Positions 28,069-39,306 of a stretch of 64,000 nucleotides of DNA are shown here, piece after piece. Numbering within the stretch: position 1 is the stretch's first letter; each line of letters opens with the position of its first letter. The notes beneath the pieces were generated by a model. The model worked only from the letters and a program-made list of their open reading frames with translations. It did not search any database and was not told where the DNA came from. The position numbers and the translations under genes were made by a program. Source of the stretch: Halothiobacillus sp. 35-54-62 (GTDB lineage: Bacteria > Pseudomonadota > Gammaproteobacteria > Halothiobacillales > Halothiobacillaceae); assembly GCA_002281295.1 (NCBI GenBank), contig NCFS01000001.1:1-64000 (forward strand), read 5' to 3'.

Positions 28069-29274
28069 ATGAACTTACACGAATACCAAGCAAAAGCCCT
28101 GCTCTCAGGCTTTAATGTGCCGGTCGCAACCGGGCTTACCATCACGCATCCGGCGCAAGCGGCCGACGATCAACTCCCCCCCACGGTGGAGAATAAATGG
28201 GTCATTAAGGCGCAAATCCATAGTGGCGCGCGGGGCAAAGCCGGCGGTGTTCTTGTCGCCCATTCGCCCGATGAAGTTCGTGAAAAAGCCGCGCAACTAC
28301 TGGGTAAAACGCTCGTCACCCATCAAACCGGGCCTGCGGGCTTACCCGTGCATCAATTATTGATTGAGCCGGCCAGCACCATTGCACGTGAACTGTATCT
28401 CGCCCTGACTATTGATCGTCAAGCCCAGCGGATCGCGGTTATTGCCTCAACTCATGGCGGCATGGACATCGAACAGGTTGCAGCAGATCACCCCAATGAA
28501 GTATTGCGCTTGCATATCAACCCCACGGTAGGCTTGATGGGCTACCAAGCGCGGCGTTTAGGGTTTGCCTTAGGCTTAACGGATGCGGCTTTAAAACAAT
28601 TCCCCTCGGTTTTGCGCGGCGTGTACGATGCGTTTATCCGCCACGATGCCGATTTAATTGAAATCAACCCGTTAGCGATATTGAGTTCGGGTGATTTGTT
28701 GGCCGTTGATGCCAAAATTGCCCTCGATGGCAACGCCGCCTATCGCCAAAAAGCCTTATTTGCCGCGCGCGATGTAACCCAAGAAGACCCCACCGAAGTG
28801 GCCGCCCAAGCCAGCGGCTTAAATTACATTTCGCTATCCGGTGAAATCGCTTGCATGGTCAATGGGGCGGGCTTGGCCATGGCCACCATGGATTTAATTC
28901 AATCAGCCGGCGGCAGCCCTGCAAACTTCTTGGATGTGGGCGGGGGCACCTCCACCGAAAAAGTTGCGGCTGCGTTTAAGCTCATTCTCGCCAACCCGCG
29001 CGTTACCGCCATTTTAGTGAATATTTTTGGCGGCATTGTGCGCTGCGATCTCATTGCCAATGGCATTATTGCCGCCGCGCATGAAGTGGGGCTTACCCTG
29101 CCCACCGTGGTGCGTTTAGAGGGCACCAATGCGGCCGAAGGCCGGCGTTTGCTCGCCCAATCGGGTTTAAATTTAATTGCTGAAAACGATTTAGCCGCCG
29201 CCGCCGCGCGCGTGGTGCACCTATCGCACACCTCAAAAACCCAACCGGTACAGACCAAAGGAGTGGGCGCATGA
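28069..29274 (+). CDS. sucC: Succinyl-CoA synthetase, beta subunit
   Basis: ADP-forming subunit joining succinate, CoA and ATP. The ATP-grasp N-terminus ([27 protein letters not shown]) and the C-terminal CoA-ligase domain ([32 protein letters not shown]) are clear. 401 residues, slightly longer than E. coli SucC (388) because of a C-terminal tail. The related malate-CoA ligase MtkA is less likely given [13 protein letters not shown] 28069 is used rather than an upstream TTG. The stop overlaps the sucD start (ATGA). Confidence 0.9.
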   Translation: MNLHEYQAKALLSGFNVPVATGLTITHPAQAADDQLPPTVENKWVIKAQIHSGARGKAGGVLVAHSPDEVREKAAQLLGKTLVTHQTGPAGLPVHQLLIEPASTIARELYLALTIDRQAQRIAVIASTHGGMDIEQVAADHPNEVLRLHINPTVGLMGYQARRLGFALGLTDAALKQFPSVLRGVYDAFIRHDADLIEINPLAILSSGDLLAVDAKIALDGNAAYRQKALFAARDVTQEDPTEVAAQASGLNYISLSGEIACMVNGAGLAMATMDLIQSAGGSPANFLDVGGGTSTEKVAAAFKLILANPRVTAILVNIFGGIVRCDLIANGIIAAAHEVGLTLPTVVRLEGTNAAEGRRLLAQSGLNLIAENDLAAAAARVVHLSHTSKTQPVQTKGVGA

Positions 29275-30158
29275 GCATCCTAATCAACCAACAAACCCGC
29301 GTCATTTGCCAAGGGTTTACGGGCAAACAAGGCACATTCCACTCCGAGCAAGCCATAGCCTATGGCACCCATTTTGTGGGCGGCGTTACCCCCGGCAAAG
29401 GCGGCCAGCGCCATTTAGATCGCCCCGTGTTCGATACCGTGCACGATGCCGTGCGAGAAACCCACGCCACCGCCAGCATGATTTATGTACCCGCAGCTTT
29501 TGCCGCCGACGCAATTTTAGAGGCCGCCGATGCCGGCATTGAGGTCATCGCCTGCATCACCGAGGGTATTGCGGTGCTAGATATGCTCAACGTTAAAGCC
29601 GTGCTGGCTGCCGATTACCCCGAGGTACGGCTCATCGGCCCCAATTGCCCTGGGCTTATTACCCCGGGTGAATGCAAAATCGGCATCATGCCGGGCGCCA
29701 TCCACTTGCCGGGCAAAATTGGCATTGTTTCGCGCTCGGGCACGCTGACCTATGAAGCGGTCGCGCAAACCACAGCGGCAGGCTTGGGACAAAGCACCTG
29801 TGTGGGCATCGGCGGCGACCCCATTCACGGCATGGATTTTATCGATTGCCTCGCGCTCTTTGCCGATGATGCCCAAACCCAAGCGGTGATTATGGTGGGT
29901 GAAATTGGCGGCAATGCCGAAGAAGAAGCCGCCCATTTTATCAAAGAGCAATTTAATAAACCCGTTGTGGCCTATATTGCCGGCGCCACCGCGCCAACCG
30001 GCAAGCGCATGGGGCACGCGGGCGCGGTAATCTCCGGCGGGCGCGGCAGTGCAGAGGATAAATTTCGAAGCTTAGCGGCCGCAGGCGTACATATCGTGCG
30101 CGACCCCACCACGATGGGGCGCGCCATGGCCGAACTTTTAGGCACAGCCCGCGTATGA
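29271..30158 (+). CDS. sucD: Succinyl-CoA synthetase, alpha subunit
   Basis: Carries the phosphorylated histidine: His249 in [12 protein letters not shown]. The CoA-binding N-terminus ([18 protein letters not shown]) and [20 protein letters not shown] are intact. 295 residues. The start overlaps the sucC stop and the stop overlaps the nadE start, each by four bases (ATGA), so the three genes are translationally coupled. A split TCA cycle, common in autotrophs, would still need this enzyme for succinyl-CoA. Confidence 0.94.
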   Translation: MSILINQQTRVICQGFTGKQGTFHSEQAIAYGTHFVGGVTPGKGGQRHLDRPVFDTVHDAVRETHATASMIYVPAAFAADAILEAADAGIEVIACITEGIAVLDMLNVKAVLAADYPEVRLIGPNCPGLITPGECKIGIMPGAIHLPGKIGIVSRSGTLTYEAVAQTTAAGLGQSTCVGIGGDPIHGMDFIDCLALFADDAQTQAVIMVGEIGGNAEEEAAHFIKEQFNKPVVAYIAGATAPTGKRMGHAGAVISGGRGSAEDKFRSLAAAGVHIVRDPTTMGRAMAELLGTARV

Positions 30159-31810
30159 ACCATCCTGAGACTCAAGCAGGCTCCATTCGCATCGCACTGG
30201 CACAAATTAGCACGCAAGTGGGTAACTGCGTGGCTAACACCGATCGGGTGATTGAAATCATCCATCGCGCCAAGCAAGAGCTCAATGCGCGCGTCGTCGT
30301 ATTTCCAGAGCTGACCCTCACAGGCTACCCCCCTGAAGATTTGCTCCTGCGGGCCGATTTTTTGGCTCAATGTACCGCGCAAATTGCCCGTATCGCAGAG
30401 GCTGCGCGCGAGGTTGCCGTCGTGATTGGCGCGCCCCAACGCCGCCCCAATTCCAATCAACTCATTAACGCCGCGCTGGTGCTGGATGGCGGCCGCGTGA
30501 TTGCCCAATACGCCAAGCGCGCCTTACCCAATTACGGCGTTTTTGATGAAAAACGCTATTTTGTACCCGGTGATACCGCCTGCGTCGTCACCATCGACGG
30601 CGTCGCACTCGGTATCACCGTGTGTGAGGATATTTGGGAGCCCGAGCCCATTGCCGATGCCGTGGCCGCAGGCGCTAAAGTGATTTTAAGCTTGAATGCC
30701 TCCCCCTATCACCGCCATAAAACCCATGATCGCACCAAGGTCGTAGCCCAGCGCATCGAAGCCTCCGGCTGCCCGATTGTGTACGTGAATTTGGTAGGCG
30801 GGCAAGATGAATTGGTCTTTGATGGTCGCTCGTTTGTTGCCACGGGTGCGCATGTGGTTAGCGCGCTGCCCGCATTCAAAGAAGATTTAGGCTGGGTCGA
30901 TATCGCAGCCGATGGGCAAATTACCGCGCATGGCGCCTCCCATCCCTGGCCACAGGGCGAGGCGGAGGTATACAGCGCACTCACCACCGGCATCCACGAT
31001 TATGTGGGCAAAAATGGATTTAACGGCGTCGTGCTGGGGTTATCTGGCGGGATCGATTCAGCCTTGGTGCTCACGCTTGCGGTCGATGCACTGGGGGCCG
31101 ACAACGTGCTTGCCGTGCGCATGCCCTCCCGCTACACCTCGCAGATGAGCCTAGATGATGCCGCAGCCCAATGCGCCACCTTGGGCGTGCGCTGTGAAAC
31201 CCTATCCATTGAACCCGTATTTAATACCCTGCGCGACACCCTAAGCCCGCTTTTTGCCGGATTAGCGGAGGATGCCACCGAAGAAAATCTGCAAGCTCGG
31301 GCGCGCGGTGTGCTCTTAATGGCGCTATCCAACAAATTTGGCCGCATGCTGCTTACCACGGGCAATAAATCTGAAATGGCAGTGGGTTATGCCACCCTGT
31401 ATGGCGATATGGCAGGGGGCTTTGCGCCGATTAAAGATGTACCCAAAACCTTGGTGTATGCCCTGGCACGCTGGCGCAATGCCAACCGCGCCACCGAGTT
31501 CTTACCCATTCCCACCCGCATCATTGAACGGGAACCCTCAGCCGAACTGCGTGCCGATCAGCGGGATTCCGACTCCCTACCCGCCTATGACGTGCTGGAT
31601 GCCATCATCATCGCTTTTGTTGAAGAAGATCAGTCGGTTGCCGATATGGTTGCCGCCGGTATTGATGAGGCCATTGTGCGCCGCATCGTGCGGTTGATTT
31701 TAATTAACGAATATAAACGCCGCCAAGCCCCCCCGGGCATTCGTATTAGCCGCCGAGCCTTTGGCCGTGATCGCCGCTACCCGATTAGCTCGGGGTTTAA
31801 GCCCGATTAA
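30155..31810 (+). CDS. nadE: Glutamine-dependent NAD+ synthetase
   Basis: Final step of NAD synthesis: amidation of deamido-NAD with ammonia from glutamine. The N-terminal nitrilase-type glutaminase carries the Glu52-Lys121-Cys157 triad ([27 protein letters not shown]). The C-terminal synthetase has the ATP loop SGGIDS at 297-302. 551 residues, typical of the proteobacterial two-domain form. It overlaps sucD by four bases. The link to sucCD may simply provide co-expression. Confidence 0.95.
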   Translation: MNHPETQAGSIRIALAQISTQVGNCVANTDRVIEIIHRAKQELNARVVVFPELTLTGYPPEDLLLRADFLAQCTAQIARIAEAAREVAVVIGAPQRRPNSNQLINAALVLDGGRVIAQYAKRALPNYGVFDEKRYFVPGDTACVVTIDGVALGITVCEDIWEPEPIADAVAAGAKVILSLNASPYHRHKTHDRTKVVAQRIEASGCPIVYVNLVGGQDELVFDGRSFVATGAHVVSALPAFKEDLGWVDIAADGQITAHGASHPWPQGEAEVYSALTTGIHDYVGKNGFNGVVLGLSGGIDSALVLTLAVDALGADNVLAVRMPSRYTSQMSLDDAAAQCATLGVRCETLSIEPVFNTLRDTLSPLFAGLAEDATEENLQARARGVLLMALSNKFGRMLLTTGNKSEMAVGYATLYGDMAGGFAPIKDVPKTLVYALARWRNANRATEFLPIPTRIIEREPSAELRADQRDSDSLPAYDVLDAIIIAFVEEDQSVADMVAAGIDEAIVRRIVRLILINEYKRRQAPPGIRISRRAFGRDRRYPISSGFKPD

Positions 31811-31830
31811 TGCCCAATTACGGTGTGGGC

Positions 31831-31927
31831 TCCCCCCTTTGGAAAAGGGGGGCTAGGGGGGATTTACAGGGTCTAGCAAGCCTCAAACCGCTCAAATCCC
31901 CCTCAGTCCCCCTTTTTCAAAGGGGGA
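31831..31927. repeat. 97-bp terminal-inverted-repeat element
   Basis: Left arm 31831-31865 and right arm 31894-31927 are imperfect inverted copies of about 35 bp. Each arm contains a C5-6/TTT/AAAA/G5-6 sub-palindrome followed by a second G-run and ATTT. The whole could fold into a long hairpin. It starts 21 bp after the nadE stop. Similar C5TTT...AAAG5 inverted repeats are scattered in many proteobacterial genomes; a MITE-like or REP-like origin is inferred. Confidence 0.7.
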
Positions 31928-32013
31928 AGCGCCCAAAAATTCCTTGCAGGCGGGCTTTTGCGTACGTTCTAATAAGCCAAATCAACGGCACCCATAAGCA
32001 CAGGAATCAACTC

Positions 32014-32487
32014 ATGGATTTACACGCATTATTGAACTTAGCCAACACCGCATTTGATAAAAATGGCGATGGCAAAGTGGACTTAAACGATCTAGCCGGT
32101 GCAATTGGCCCTTTGCTTAATAATGGCAAATCGCCCGAAGAGGCAAGCCAAAACAACCTGTTATCACTGGCATCGGGGTTGGATTTATCCGGCATCGTAA
32201 CGCAGCTACAGCAAGGCGGCTTGAGCGCGGCGGTTTCATCGTGGTTAGGTGATGGTGCTAACGAGCCTGCCTCAGCAGACGCTCTGGTTAGTGCCTTGGG
32301 CCAAGATAAAATTGCCGCCTTCGCGGCGCGCATGGGCATAAGCCAAGCGCAGGCGTTAAGTGGGCTGCAAACCCTGCTGCCGCAGGTAATTGACCAATCC
32401 TCTCGCGGCGGCCAATTATTACCCACAGGCCAAGCCGGCTTAGGCAGCTTGCTTAGCGGGCTAGCAAGCAACTTTCTTAAACGTTAA
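32014..32487 (+). CDS. EF-hand-like / DUF937 protein
   Basis: 157 residues, no signal peptide. Residues 11-24 (DKNGDGKVDLNDL) look like a single calcium-binding EF-hand or dockerin-like loop. The C-terminal half (KIAAFAARMGISQAQALSGLQTLLPQVIDQSSRGGQL) resembles the DUF937/YidB family, whose function is unknown. ATG 32014 is preferred; reading further upstream would cross the inverted-repeat element. No operon partner. Confidence 0.7.
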   Translation: MDLHALLNLANTAFDKNGDGKVDLNDLAGAIGPLLNNGKSPEEASQNNLLSLASGLDLSGIVTQLQQGGLSAAVSSWLGDGANEPASADALVSALGQDKIAAFAARMGISQAQALSGLQTLLPQVIDQSSRGGQLLPTGQAGLGSLLSGLASNFLKR

Positions 32488-32509
32488 CAGCCGAACCTCG
32501 CAAAGCCCA

Positions 32510-32529
32510 AACCCGCTCAAGCGCGGGTT
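32510..32529. terminator. Weak bidirectional hairpin
   Basis: AACCCGC / GCGGGTT-type 7-bp stem between the DUF937 gene (+) and the convergent Nudix gene (-). Tails on both sides are poor in U, so it is a weak candidate. Confidence 0.4.
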
Positions 32530-32540
32530 GTGCTTGTGGT

Positions 32541-33572
32541 TCAATCGGGCGGCGCATAACCCCGAATCGCCGCAATACCTTGGGCGCCGTGTGCGTGCGC
32601 CTCGGCCAAGCGCGCCTCACTCATGCCGCCCAACGCATAAGCCGGCAGGGCGGCCAAACGCGCTAAGGCAGCAAAACCCGCCCACCCCATGCCCTCGGCT
32701 TCAGGGTGGCTTGGGGTGGGCAATACGGGGGAAATCAGCACCGCATCAACGCCCAACTGATTGGCTCGCTCAATTTCCAATACATTATGCCCTGCCGTAC
32801 TCACCCAGCGATTTTGCTTTTGCCAAGCTTGAACGGCTGCACACGTTGTCGTAAACAATCGCTCGCGATTCAAATGCACCCCATCGGCACCGCAGGCGGT
32901 CGCGGTGGCTAAATCGGCATTCACCCAAGCCATTACCCGTTCTGCCTGAACCACGGCAACCGCTCGCTGCCACTCAAGCGGGCTTAATTGACGCTGGGGG
33001 CGCAGCTGGATTAACGCGGCGTCTTTAAAATTCGCATGTAAGGTTTGCGCCATGTCATGCAAACCTGCCAGCCACGCCTCAAACCCCGCCGCACCGAATG
33101 CGCAAGGGGGGGTAATGGCCATGCGGGGCGGCAAGCAAAGCGCGGCGATCATCCCGCGATTGGCGGCAGGCAACTGCGCCATGATGGCCCGCGCCTGCGC
33201 GCGGTCAATCACAACCGGCATCACCGCTTGGCCTTCTCGGCCGTGGATGAGATTTTTTTCTTGCCCATGCCAAGCATCCACGCGATAAACCCAAAACCGC
33301 AAACGCTTTGGCTCGGCAGGCGGCACGGCGGGGTAAACCCAGGGAATTTCAATCAATAAGGTCGCTTGGGTGATGATAATGCCCAGCTCTTCTAATAGCT
33401 CACGCGCGACGGCTTGCAGCGGCGTTTCACCCATCACCACTTTGCCGCCGGGCAATGCCAGCATGCCGGCAAAATCACCCCCGCTGGGGCGGCGTTCAAG
33501 CCAATACTGATGACCACCGGCGGCATCAACACCGGCGGGAATGACCGCCAGTGCAATCTGGGTTTCGCTCAT
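32541..33572 (-). CDS. mutT: Nudix hydrolase fused to thiamine-phosphate-synthase-like domain
   Basis: The N-terminal MutT-type domain (about 1-135) has the full Nudix box GKVVMGETPLQAVARELLEE plus LGI, expected to hydrolyse 8-oxo-dGTP. The C-terminal half (about 165-343) is a ThiE/TenI-like barrel: LIQLRPQR, WVNADLATATACGADGVHLN, AGHNVLEIERANQLGVDAVLISPVLPTPSHP. This fusion is known in gammaproteobacteria, and the ThiE half may not make thiamine phosphate. 343 residues. It lies 12 bp after the argJ stop and is probably co-transcribed. Confidence 0.88.
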   Translation of the reverse strand: MSETQIALAVIPAGVDAAGGHQYWLERRPSGGDFAGMLALPGGKVVMGETPLQAVARELLEELGIIITQATLLIEIPWVYPAVPPAEPKRLRFWVYRVDAWHGQEKNLIHGREGQAVMPVVIDRAQARAIMAQLPAANRGMIAALCLPPRMAITPPCAFGAAGFEAWLAGLHDMAQTLHANFKDAALIQLRPQRQLSPLEWQRAVAVVQAERVMAWVNADLATATACGADGVHLNRERLFTTTCAAVQAWQKQNRWVSTAGHNVLEIERANQLGVDAVLISPVLPTPSHPEAEGMGWAGFAALARLAALPAYALGGMSEARLAEAHAHGAQGIAAIRGYAPPD

Positions 33573-33584
33573 TTTAATGACTGT

Positions 33585-34826
33585 TTACGAGCGGTATTCC
33601 GCATTGATTTTGACATAATCATAAGAGAAGTCGCAGGTCCAGACCTGATCTTGCGCAGTGCCTCGCCCCAAGGTAATGCGCATCGTAATGTCCTCTAGCT
33701 TCATCACGGCCGCCGCGTTAGCTTCGATGTACTCGGGGTTACGCCCCCCGTGGCGCACAACCTCGACATCACCCAGCCATAAACCCACTCGGCTCACATC
33801 CAAATCGGTAATCCCCGCATAGCCGATGGCGGCTAAAATTCGCCCCAAATTGGGATCAGAAGCAAACAGGGCAGTTTTAACCAAGGGGCTATGGGCAATG
33901 GCTTTCCCAATTTGCACGCACTCGGCGGTAGTGCGCCCCTCTTCAACCAAAATGGTGACAAATTTGGTCGCCCCTTCGCCATCACGCGCCAGAGCCTGAG
34001 CCAAATACACCGCCACGCGCTTCACTGCGGCATATAAAGCTTGGTATGCCGCGCCATCAAGGGCATCAATCAACGGCGCATCGGCGCGGCCATTGGCCAG
34101 CAACATAAAGGAATCATTGGTTGAGGTATCCCCATCCACCGTCACCCGATTAAAGCTTTCATTGCACACCGTGCTTAACAAGGTGTGCAACACGGCCTGC
34201 GGCACGCGCGCATCAAGGCCGATATACCCCAGCATCGTCGCCATATTGGGGTGAATCATCCCCGAGCCTTTCGCAATGCCTGTCACGGTAACGGTTTGGC
34301 CATCGATGAGGCAGGTGGTTGATTGGCCTTTGGCTACGATGTCGGTCGTCATAATGGCGCCCGCTGCCCGCAGCCAATTATCTTCATGCAGGTTTTCAAG
34401 CGCCGCCGGAATGCCCGCCACAATGCGCTCCACCGGCAAGGGTTCCATAATGACACCGGTCGAAAACGGCAAAATTTGCTCTATCGCGCAGCCCAACTGC
34501 TCAGCCATCGCGGCGCAAACGGCTGTGGCGCGGGCCAAGCCATCTTCGCCGGTTACCGCATTGGCATTACCCGTGTTGATAATGAGCGCGCGCGGCACCA
34601 AACCCGTGGCTTGATTCTGCGCTAAAAACTGCCGACATAACTGCACCGGCGCTGCGCAAAATTTATTTTGGGTGAACACGCCCGCCACGGTGGCGGTAGA
34701 AGGCAGGGTAATTACCAGCACATCATCGCGATTGGCTTTGCGTACCCCCGCCTGCGCCACGCCCAAGGCGATCCCTGCAATGGGCTTTAATGAATCAGCA
34801 ATGGGGGCGTGTAATCCAACCGGCAT
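33585..34826 (-). CDS. argJ: Bifunctional ornithine acetyltransferase / N-acetylglutamate synthase
   Basis: Recycles the acetyl group from N-acetylornithine to glutamate in arginine synthesis. The autocleavage site is Ala196-Thr197 in [12 protein letters not shown]; Thr is the nucleophile after cleavage into alpha and beta chains. ATG 34826 (413 residues) is preferred over an upstream TTG at 34844 because AGAGG lies before it and it fits family length. Downstream is the Nudix fusion. Confidence 0.94.
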   Translation of the reverse strand: MPVGLHAPIADSLKPIAGIALGVAQAGVRKANRDDVLVITLPSTATVAGVFTQNKFCAAPVQLCRQFLAQNQATGLVPRALIINTGNANAVTGEDGLARATAVCAAMAEQLGCAIEQILPFSTGVIMEPLPVERIVAGIPAALENLHEDNWLRAAGAIMTTDIVAKGQSTTCLIDGQTVTVTGIAKGSGMIHPNMATMLGYIGLDARVPQAVLHTLLSTVCNESFNRVTVDGDTSTNDSFMLLANGRADAPLIDALDGAAYQALYAAVKRVAVYLAQALARDGEGATKFVTILVEEGRTTAECVQIGKAIAHSPLVKTALFASDPNLGRILAAIGYAGITDLDVSRVGLWLGDVEVVRHGGRNPEYIEANAAAVMKLEDITMRITLGRGTAQDQVWTCDFSYDYVKINAEYRS

Positions 34827-34845
34827 GGGAAACCTCTGTATCAAA

Positions 34846-34884
34846 TTAATTAAAAATAGAAACGACCCCGAATTGAGGCCGTTT
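34846..34884 (-). terminator. Terminator after the DUF945 gene
   Basis: On the minus strand AAACGGCCUC and GGGGUCGUUU form a 10-bp stem with G-U pairs, followed by TTCTATTTTT. It lies between the DUF945 stop and argJ. Confidence 0.65.
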
Positions 34885-34909
34885 ATCCAACCGGCGCCCT
34901 AACGATAAC

Positions 34910-36232
34910 TTACCGTGGCGCCATGGCACCTAAGATGCCGAGCAGGTTATCGGAGGGTTTATCGTTAATGCTTAGGTGCCCATCTTTATAGACAAATTTG
35001 GTTTTAAGCAGGCCATTATCAAGAGAAACATACCCTTGCTGAATCAAAGTATCCAGTTGTGCATCATCTGCGGCTTGACCCGATTCATTAAGTGCCGCAA
35101 TCAGCGCGGCACGCGGCACTGTGAAATCGCCGTTCATGCTAAGCAAATCAAGTAAGCCTGTCGGATTGCTCAAACCCTCGGCGCCATGCCCTGGGGGCAG
35201 CTCGGCAGAGAAATTAAGCACCACATCGCCTGCGGGCAAGGTAATACGCACGGGGTTCACTTCAAACTTAGGGCCACGATTCAAAAGGGCGGGTAGCTCA
35301 CTGATCATGGTGGCGGTCATAGCCTGTGCCAGCTGAGTGGTATCGGTTACACCTTGCTTCTGCACCTGCTGCATTTGCAGATATAATTTTTCAATAGCGG
35401 GGGCATCCAAGCGCGATAAGCTGAAGCGGTAATGAAAATGACTCATGTCCCGCATGGCAATAGGCATATCCGGCAAATCAGCTTTATCGAGATCAAAACC
35501 CATCGTGAGGGCATAGTCATCATCGGTACGTTTTGAGTTCATGCTTAGGCTAAAACCTTGAAGATCGCCCTCCGTCCCTTTGGATGCCGATGCGATTTTA
35601 AGCGCCGCCTGGCTATCCCAAGCAATATTATGAGCACCCATCTGGCCATCGGCTATCAACTGAATTCCTTTTAACACCACCGGTGCATCGGAAGGCGCGG
35701 TGCTTTCTGGATTCTGCACAGAGAAATGATCGATGGCCATGCCATAATCAAAATGCCCGCTGCGCGCGGTATCGATCGTAATTTTCCCGCCGCTGAAATT
35801 CACCCCTTCAACCGATACTGGCGCGATAGTCCCTTGTGTGTGCGAATCGCCAAAAACGGTCAATGCCGTATTAAACACCACCGGTTCTTTGCCATTAAAT
35901 AGCTTATCGATTTTAGGCTTAACATCGGCATCAGGCACCCAAACGCTGCGAATGGTGGCATAACTGCCATCCCAGCTGGGCACTTGGCTTATCTCTTGTT
36001 TGAAATGAATAACCAGATGCTCATCATCGGTATTAAGCGTGAGGCTTGAGGTGGCCGTTGAGGTCAAGTAACCGCGCTGAAAGGAATCCACCGACCACAC
36101 TGCCCCCCCGCCCATGCCGGGCAAGGCCTTGATGCCCGATAGCTTATGCTCAATCAGAACGCCGGTCACATAAGGCGTTGCTGCCAACCCACCAACCACC
36201 ACGACCGCAATTGCGACACCTAACTTGCCCAT
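34910..36232 (-). CDS. DUF945 (YdgA-like) protein
   Basis: 440 residues with an N-terminal membrane anchor or signal segment (LGVAIAVVVVGGLAATPYVTG) followed by a long beta-rich region typical of DUF945 (VDSFQRGYLTSTATSSLTL, FDYGMAIDHFSVQNP, LPMAIRDMSHFHYRFSLS-like). The E. coli relative YdgA has been linked to the inner membrane and motility, but no reaction is known. It is preceded by secA on the same strand, with a 65-bp gap. Confidence 0.75.
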   Translation of the reverse strand: MGKLGVAIAVVVVGGLAATPYVTGVLIEHKLSGIKALPGMGGGAVWSVDSFQRGYLTSTATSSLTLNTDDEHLVIHFKQEISQVPSWDGSYATIRSVWVPDADVKPKIDKLFNGKEPVVFNTALTVFGDSHTQGTIAPVSVEGVNFSGGKITIDTARSGHFDYGMAIDHFSVQNPESTAPSDAPVVLKGIQLIADGQMGAHNIAWDSQAALKIASASKGTEGDLQGFSLSMNSKRTDDDYALTMGFDLDKADLPDMPIAMRDMSHFHYRFSLSRLDAPAIEKLYLQMQQVQKQGVTDTTQLAQAMTATMISELPALLNRGPKFEVNPVRITLPAGDVVLNFSAELPPGHGAEGLSNPTGLLDLLSMNGDFTVPRAALIAALNESGQAADDAQLDTLIQQGYVSLDNGLLKTKFVYKDGHLSINDKPSDNLLGILGAMAPR

Positions 36233-36297
36233 AACATCATCCTTTAGGTTATTTTATTCAAAAATTTTCATGTCTTAAGATGGCAATTGAACCCCAA

Positions 36298-39054
36298 TCA
36301 CACTAATTTGCCGTGACAGTGTTTGTATTTTTTACCCGAACCACACCAGCATAAATCGTTGCGACCGAGCTTCGGCTCAACCCGCACGGGCGCTGTGTCG
36401 GCGCCTGTGCGGGGCTCCTCTGCAAACTCTTCAACCGAATCATGGCGTAATTGCAATTGGCTTTCATCGAAATATTGCGCCTCGACTACCTCATCAAGCA
36501 GGTCATCGAGCACGGTTTCACCCGTGACAGGATTCGGCGCTATCGTAAGGCGACTAAGCACTTTAACCACATTCAAATTCAGCTCATCGAGCATTCGGCT
36601 GAACATCTCAAACGCTTCACGCTTGTATTCCTGCGTGGGGTTTTTTTGCGCATAGCCCCGCAAGCCAATGCTTTGGCGCAAATAATCCATGGCCGCCAGA
36701 TGCTCTTTCCAGTGACTATCAAGCACTTGTAATAAAATTCCTTTTTCAAATTGCCGCAGGGAATCTGCGCCGACAATCGCTTCTTTAACGGAATAATCCT
36801 CTTCCAGCGTTGCCAGAATTTTTTCAAATAAGGTTTCTGCATGCAGATCCTTATCGCTCGCCAACCAGTCGGCGAGGGGCATTTCTTGGCCGAAATCTTC
36901 CGCTAAAACCTGGGTTAAGCCTGCGATATCCCACTGCTCTTCCAAAGCTTCGGCGGGGATGTATTTAGAGAACAATTCGGCCATGACCTCGCGGCGCATG
37001 GGCACAATAATGGCCGCTGTATCCGTCGTGGCCATCACCGCACGGCGTTGATCGTAAATCACTTTACGCTGCTCGTTTGCCACATTGTCGTAATCAAGCA
37101 AGTGTTTGCGTTGATCGAAATTATGCCCTTCGACTTTACGCTGGGCATTTTCAATGGCGCGCGTCACCCACGGGTGCTCAATGGCCTCGCCCTGCTGCAT
37201 ACCGAGTTTTTTCATCAGGCCGCCGACCCGATCAGAGGCAAAAACCCGCATGAGGTTATCCTCAAGCGAGAGGAAAAAGCGGGTAGAACCCGGATCACCT
37301 TGGCGCCCTGATCGGCCGCGCAGCTGGTTATCTACCCGCCGCGATTCGTGCCGCTCGGTGCCGATGACATGCAAGCCGCCAGCGGTAATCGCGGCATCAT
37401 GGCGCTGCTGCCAGGCGGCCTTAACCTCGGCTTTGGCGCTTTCGGTAGCATCTGATCCCAGTGCCAGCTGCTCTTGCTCTAAATTACCACCCAGCATGAT
37501 GTCGGTGCCCCGACCGGCCATATTGGTGGCAATCGTTACCGCGCCCGGGCGCCCCGCTTCCGCGATAATTTCCGCTTCGCGCTCATGCTGTTTAGCGTTG
37601 AGTACGTTATGCGGAATTTTTGCTTGGGTTAAGGCATTAGATACAATTTCGGAGGTTTCAATTGAGGCCGTACCCACTAGGGTGGGCTGGTTACGACCGC
37701 GCGCCGCCAGCACGTCTTTAACAATGGCTTCATATTTTTCAGCGGGCGTTAAAAACACCAAATCACCCAAATCACTGCGCTGAACGGCTCGATTAGTCGG
37801 AATTTGCACCACTTCTAAGTTATAAATTTCAGCAAACTCACGCGCTTCGGTATCGGCTGTGCCGGTCATGCCGGATAATTTGGTATACAACCGAAAGAAG
37901 TTTTGAAAGGTAATAGAGGCCAGCGTTTGGTTTTCCGGCTGAATGGGCAAGCCTTCTTTGGCCTCAACGGCTTGATGCAAGCCCTCAGACCAGCGGCGAC
38001 CGGCTAAGGTGCGACCGGTGAACTCATCGACAATAATGACTTCGTTATCCCGCACAATATATTCCACATTGCGGCGATAAATGGAATGAGCGCGTAAGGC
38101 TGCATTTAAATGGCTGAGCAACATAATGTTGTGCGCGTCATAGAGCGACTCGCCTTCTTGGAGGAGTCCAATTTGGATAAGCAGGCTTTCAGCCCGCTCA
38201 AAGCCTTGCTCGGTTAAAAATACCTGCTTGTTTTTTTCGTCAACGGTAAAATCGCCCCGTTCCTCATCGGTGAGCGGCGGCTCATCGTCTTTAGGCTCTT
38301 CCCGCGCTTGCTTTTTAAGCTCGGGCATTAAGCCATTGATTTTCTGATAGGCCTCAGATGAATCCGCCGCCGGCCCTGAAATAATCAACGGCGTGCGGGC
38401 TTCATCAATCAGAATCGAATCCACTTCATCGACAATCGCGTACACGAGTTCCCGCTGCATTACGTTATCTTGATTAAACGCCATGTTATCGCGCAGATAA
38501 TCGAACCCCAGCTCGTTGTTGGTGGCATAGGTAACATCGCAGCGATACGCATCAAACTTCGCGCGGGTATCCATATTGGGCACCACAATGCCAATAGATA
38601 ACCCGAGCGCGTTGTAGAGCCGCCCCATCCACTCGGCATCCCGCCTCGCTAGGTAATCGTTTACCGTCACCACATGCACGCCCTGACGGGTAAGCGCATT
38701 TAAATAAACGGCTAAGGTGGCCACTAAGGTTTTACCCTCACCGGTGCGCATCTCAGAAATTTTACCCATGTGCAAAGCCATGCCGCCGATGAGCTGCACA
38801 TCAAAATGGCGCATGCCCAGCACCCGTTGGCTCATCTCGCGACAAACGGCAAAGGCCTCCGGCAGCAGCTGATCAAGCGTTTCGCCCTTTTGCCAGCGCT
38901 GATGGAATTCATCGGTTTTAGCACGCAGTGCCACGTCATCCAACGCCTGCATAGCAGCCTCAAGCGCATTGATTTGCGCCACAGAACGCCCCATTTGCTT
39001 GATTATGCGGTCGTTACGGGTGCCAAAAATCTTTCGGACAAAACTTGCGATCAT
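36298..39054 (-). CDS. secA: Preprotein translocase ATPase SecA
   Basis: Motor ATPase that drives proteins through SecYEG. Walker A is [13 protein letters not shown], the DEAD-like box is [15 protein letters not shown], and the second ATPase domain has [13 protein letters not shown] and [11 protein letters not shown]. The C-terminal zinc-binding SEC-C motif [13 protein letters not shown] is complete. With ATG 39054 the product is 918 residues, like other gammaproteobacterial SecA; ATG is preferred over a start 13 codons earlier, and an ACGGAAAG ribosome site lies upstream. It is divergent from dciA. Confidence 0.97.
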   Translation of the reverse strand: MIASFVRKIFGTRNDRIIKQMGRSVAQINALEAAMQALDDVALRAKTDEFHQRWQKGETLDQLLPEAFAVCREMSQRVLGMRHFDVQLIGGMALHMGKISEMRTGEGKTLVATLAVYLNALTRQGVHVVTVNDYLARRDAEWMGRLYNALGLSIGIVVPNMDTRAKFDAYRCDVTYATNNELGFDYLRDNMAFNQDNVMQRELVYAIVDEVDSILIDEARTPLIISGPAADSSEAYQKINGLMPELKKQAREEPKDDEPPLTDEERGDFTVDEKNKQVFLTEQGFERAESLLIQIGLLQEGESLYDAHNIMLLSHLNAALRAHSIYRRNVEYIVRDNEVIIVDEFTGRTLAGRRWSEGLHQAVEAKEGLPIQPENQTLASITFQNFFRLYTKLSGMTGTADTEAREFAEIYNLEVVQIPTNRAVQRSDLGDLVFLTPAEKYEAIVKDVLAARGRNQPTLVGTASIETSEIVSNALTQAKIPHNVLNAKQHEREAEIIAEAGRPGAVTIATNMAGRGTDIMLGGNLEQEQLALGSDATESAKAEVKAAWQQRHDAAITAGGLHVIGTERHESRRVDNQLRGRSGRQGDPGSTRFFLSLEDNLMRVFASDRVGGLMKKLGMQQGEAIEHPWVTRAIENAQRKVEGHNFDQRKHLLDYDNVANEQRKVIYDQRRAVMATTDTAAIIVPMRREVMAELFSKYIPAEALEEQWDIAGLTQVLAEDFGQEMPLADWLASDKDLHAETLFEKILATLEEDYSVKEAIVGADSLRQFEKGILLQVLDSHWKEHLAAMDYLRQSIGLRGYAQKNPTQEYKREAFEMFSRMLDELNLNVVKVLSRLTIAPNPVTGETVLDDLLDEVVEAQYFDESQLQLRHDSVEEFAEEPRTGADTAPVRVEPKLGRNDLCWCGSGKKYKHCHGKLV

Positions 39055-39306
39055 GAACAAAACTTTCCGTTGAAGTGGGTAAATTAAGGGCACGCAAACA
39101 CGCCATGCTCAAAACGCGAGACCCGAGCTTGCGCCCGAATCACCGAAAAATAGCATGGAATGGTACGGCAGATGCCGCCCAATTGGTAGGGAGGCGCAGG
39201 ACTTTTCCTGCGGCCGCTTGCCTGCGCGCGCAAGCAAATCGCCCTAAACTATCGTTCAAGGTCGTAGACTAGCCCAAATTAATGACAAGAGGCAGAACAA
39301 TCCGCC

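Noticed and set aside
28069-30158. sucCD as malate-CoA ligase (mtkAB) of a serine cycle
   Set aside because: [15 protein letters not shown] and overall sequence favour SucC; no other serine-cycle gene is present.
31810-32013. N-terminal extension of the DUF937 protein by 68 codons
   Set aside because: The frame is open only because it crosses the inverted-repeat element; the translated repeat has no protein character.
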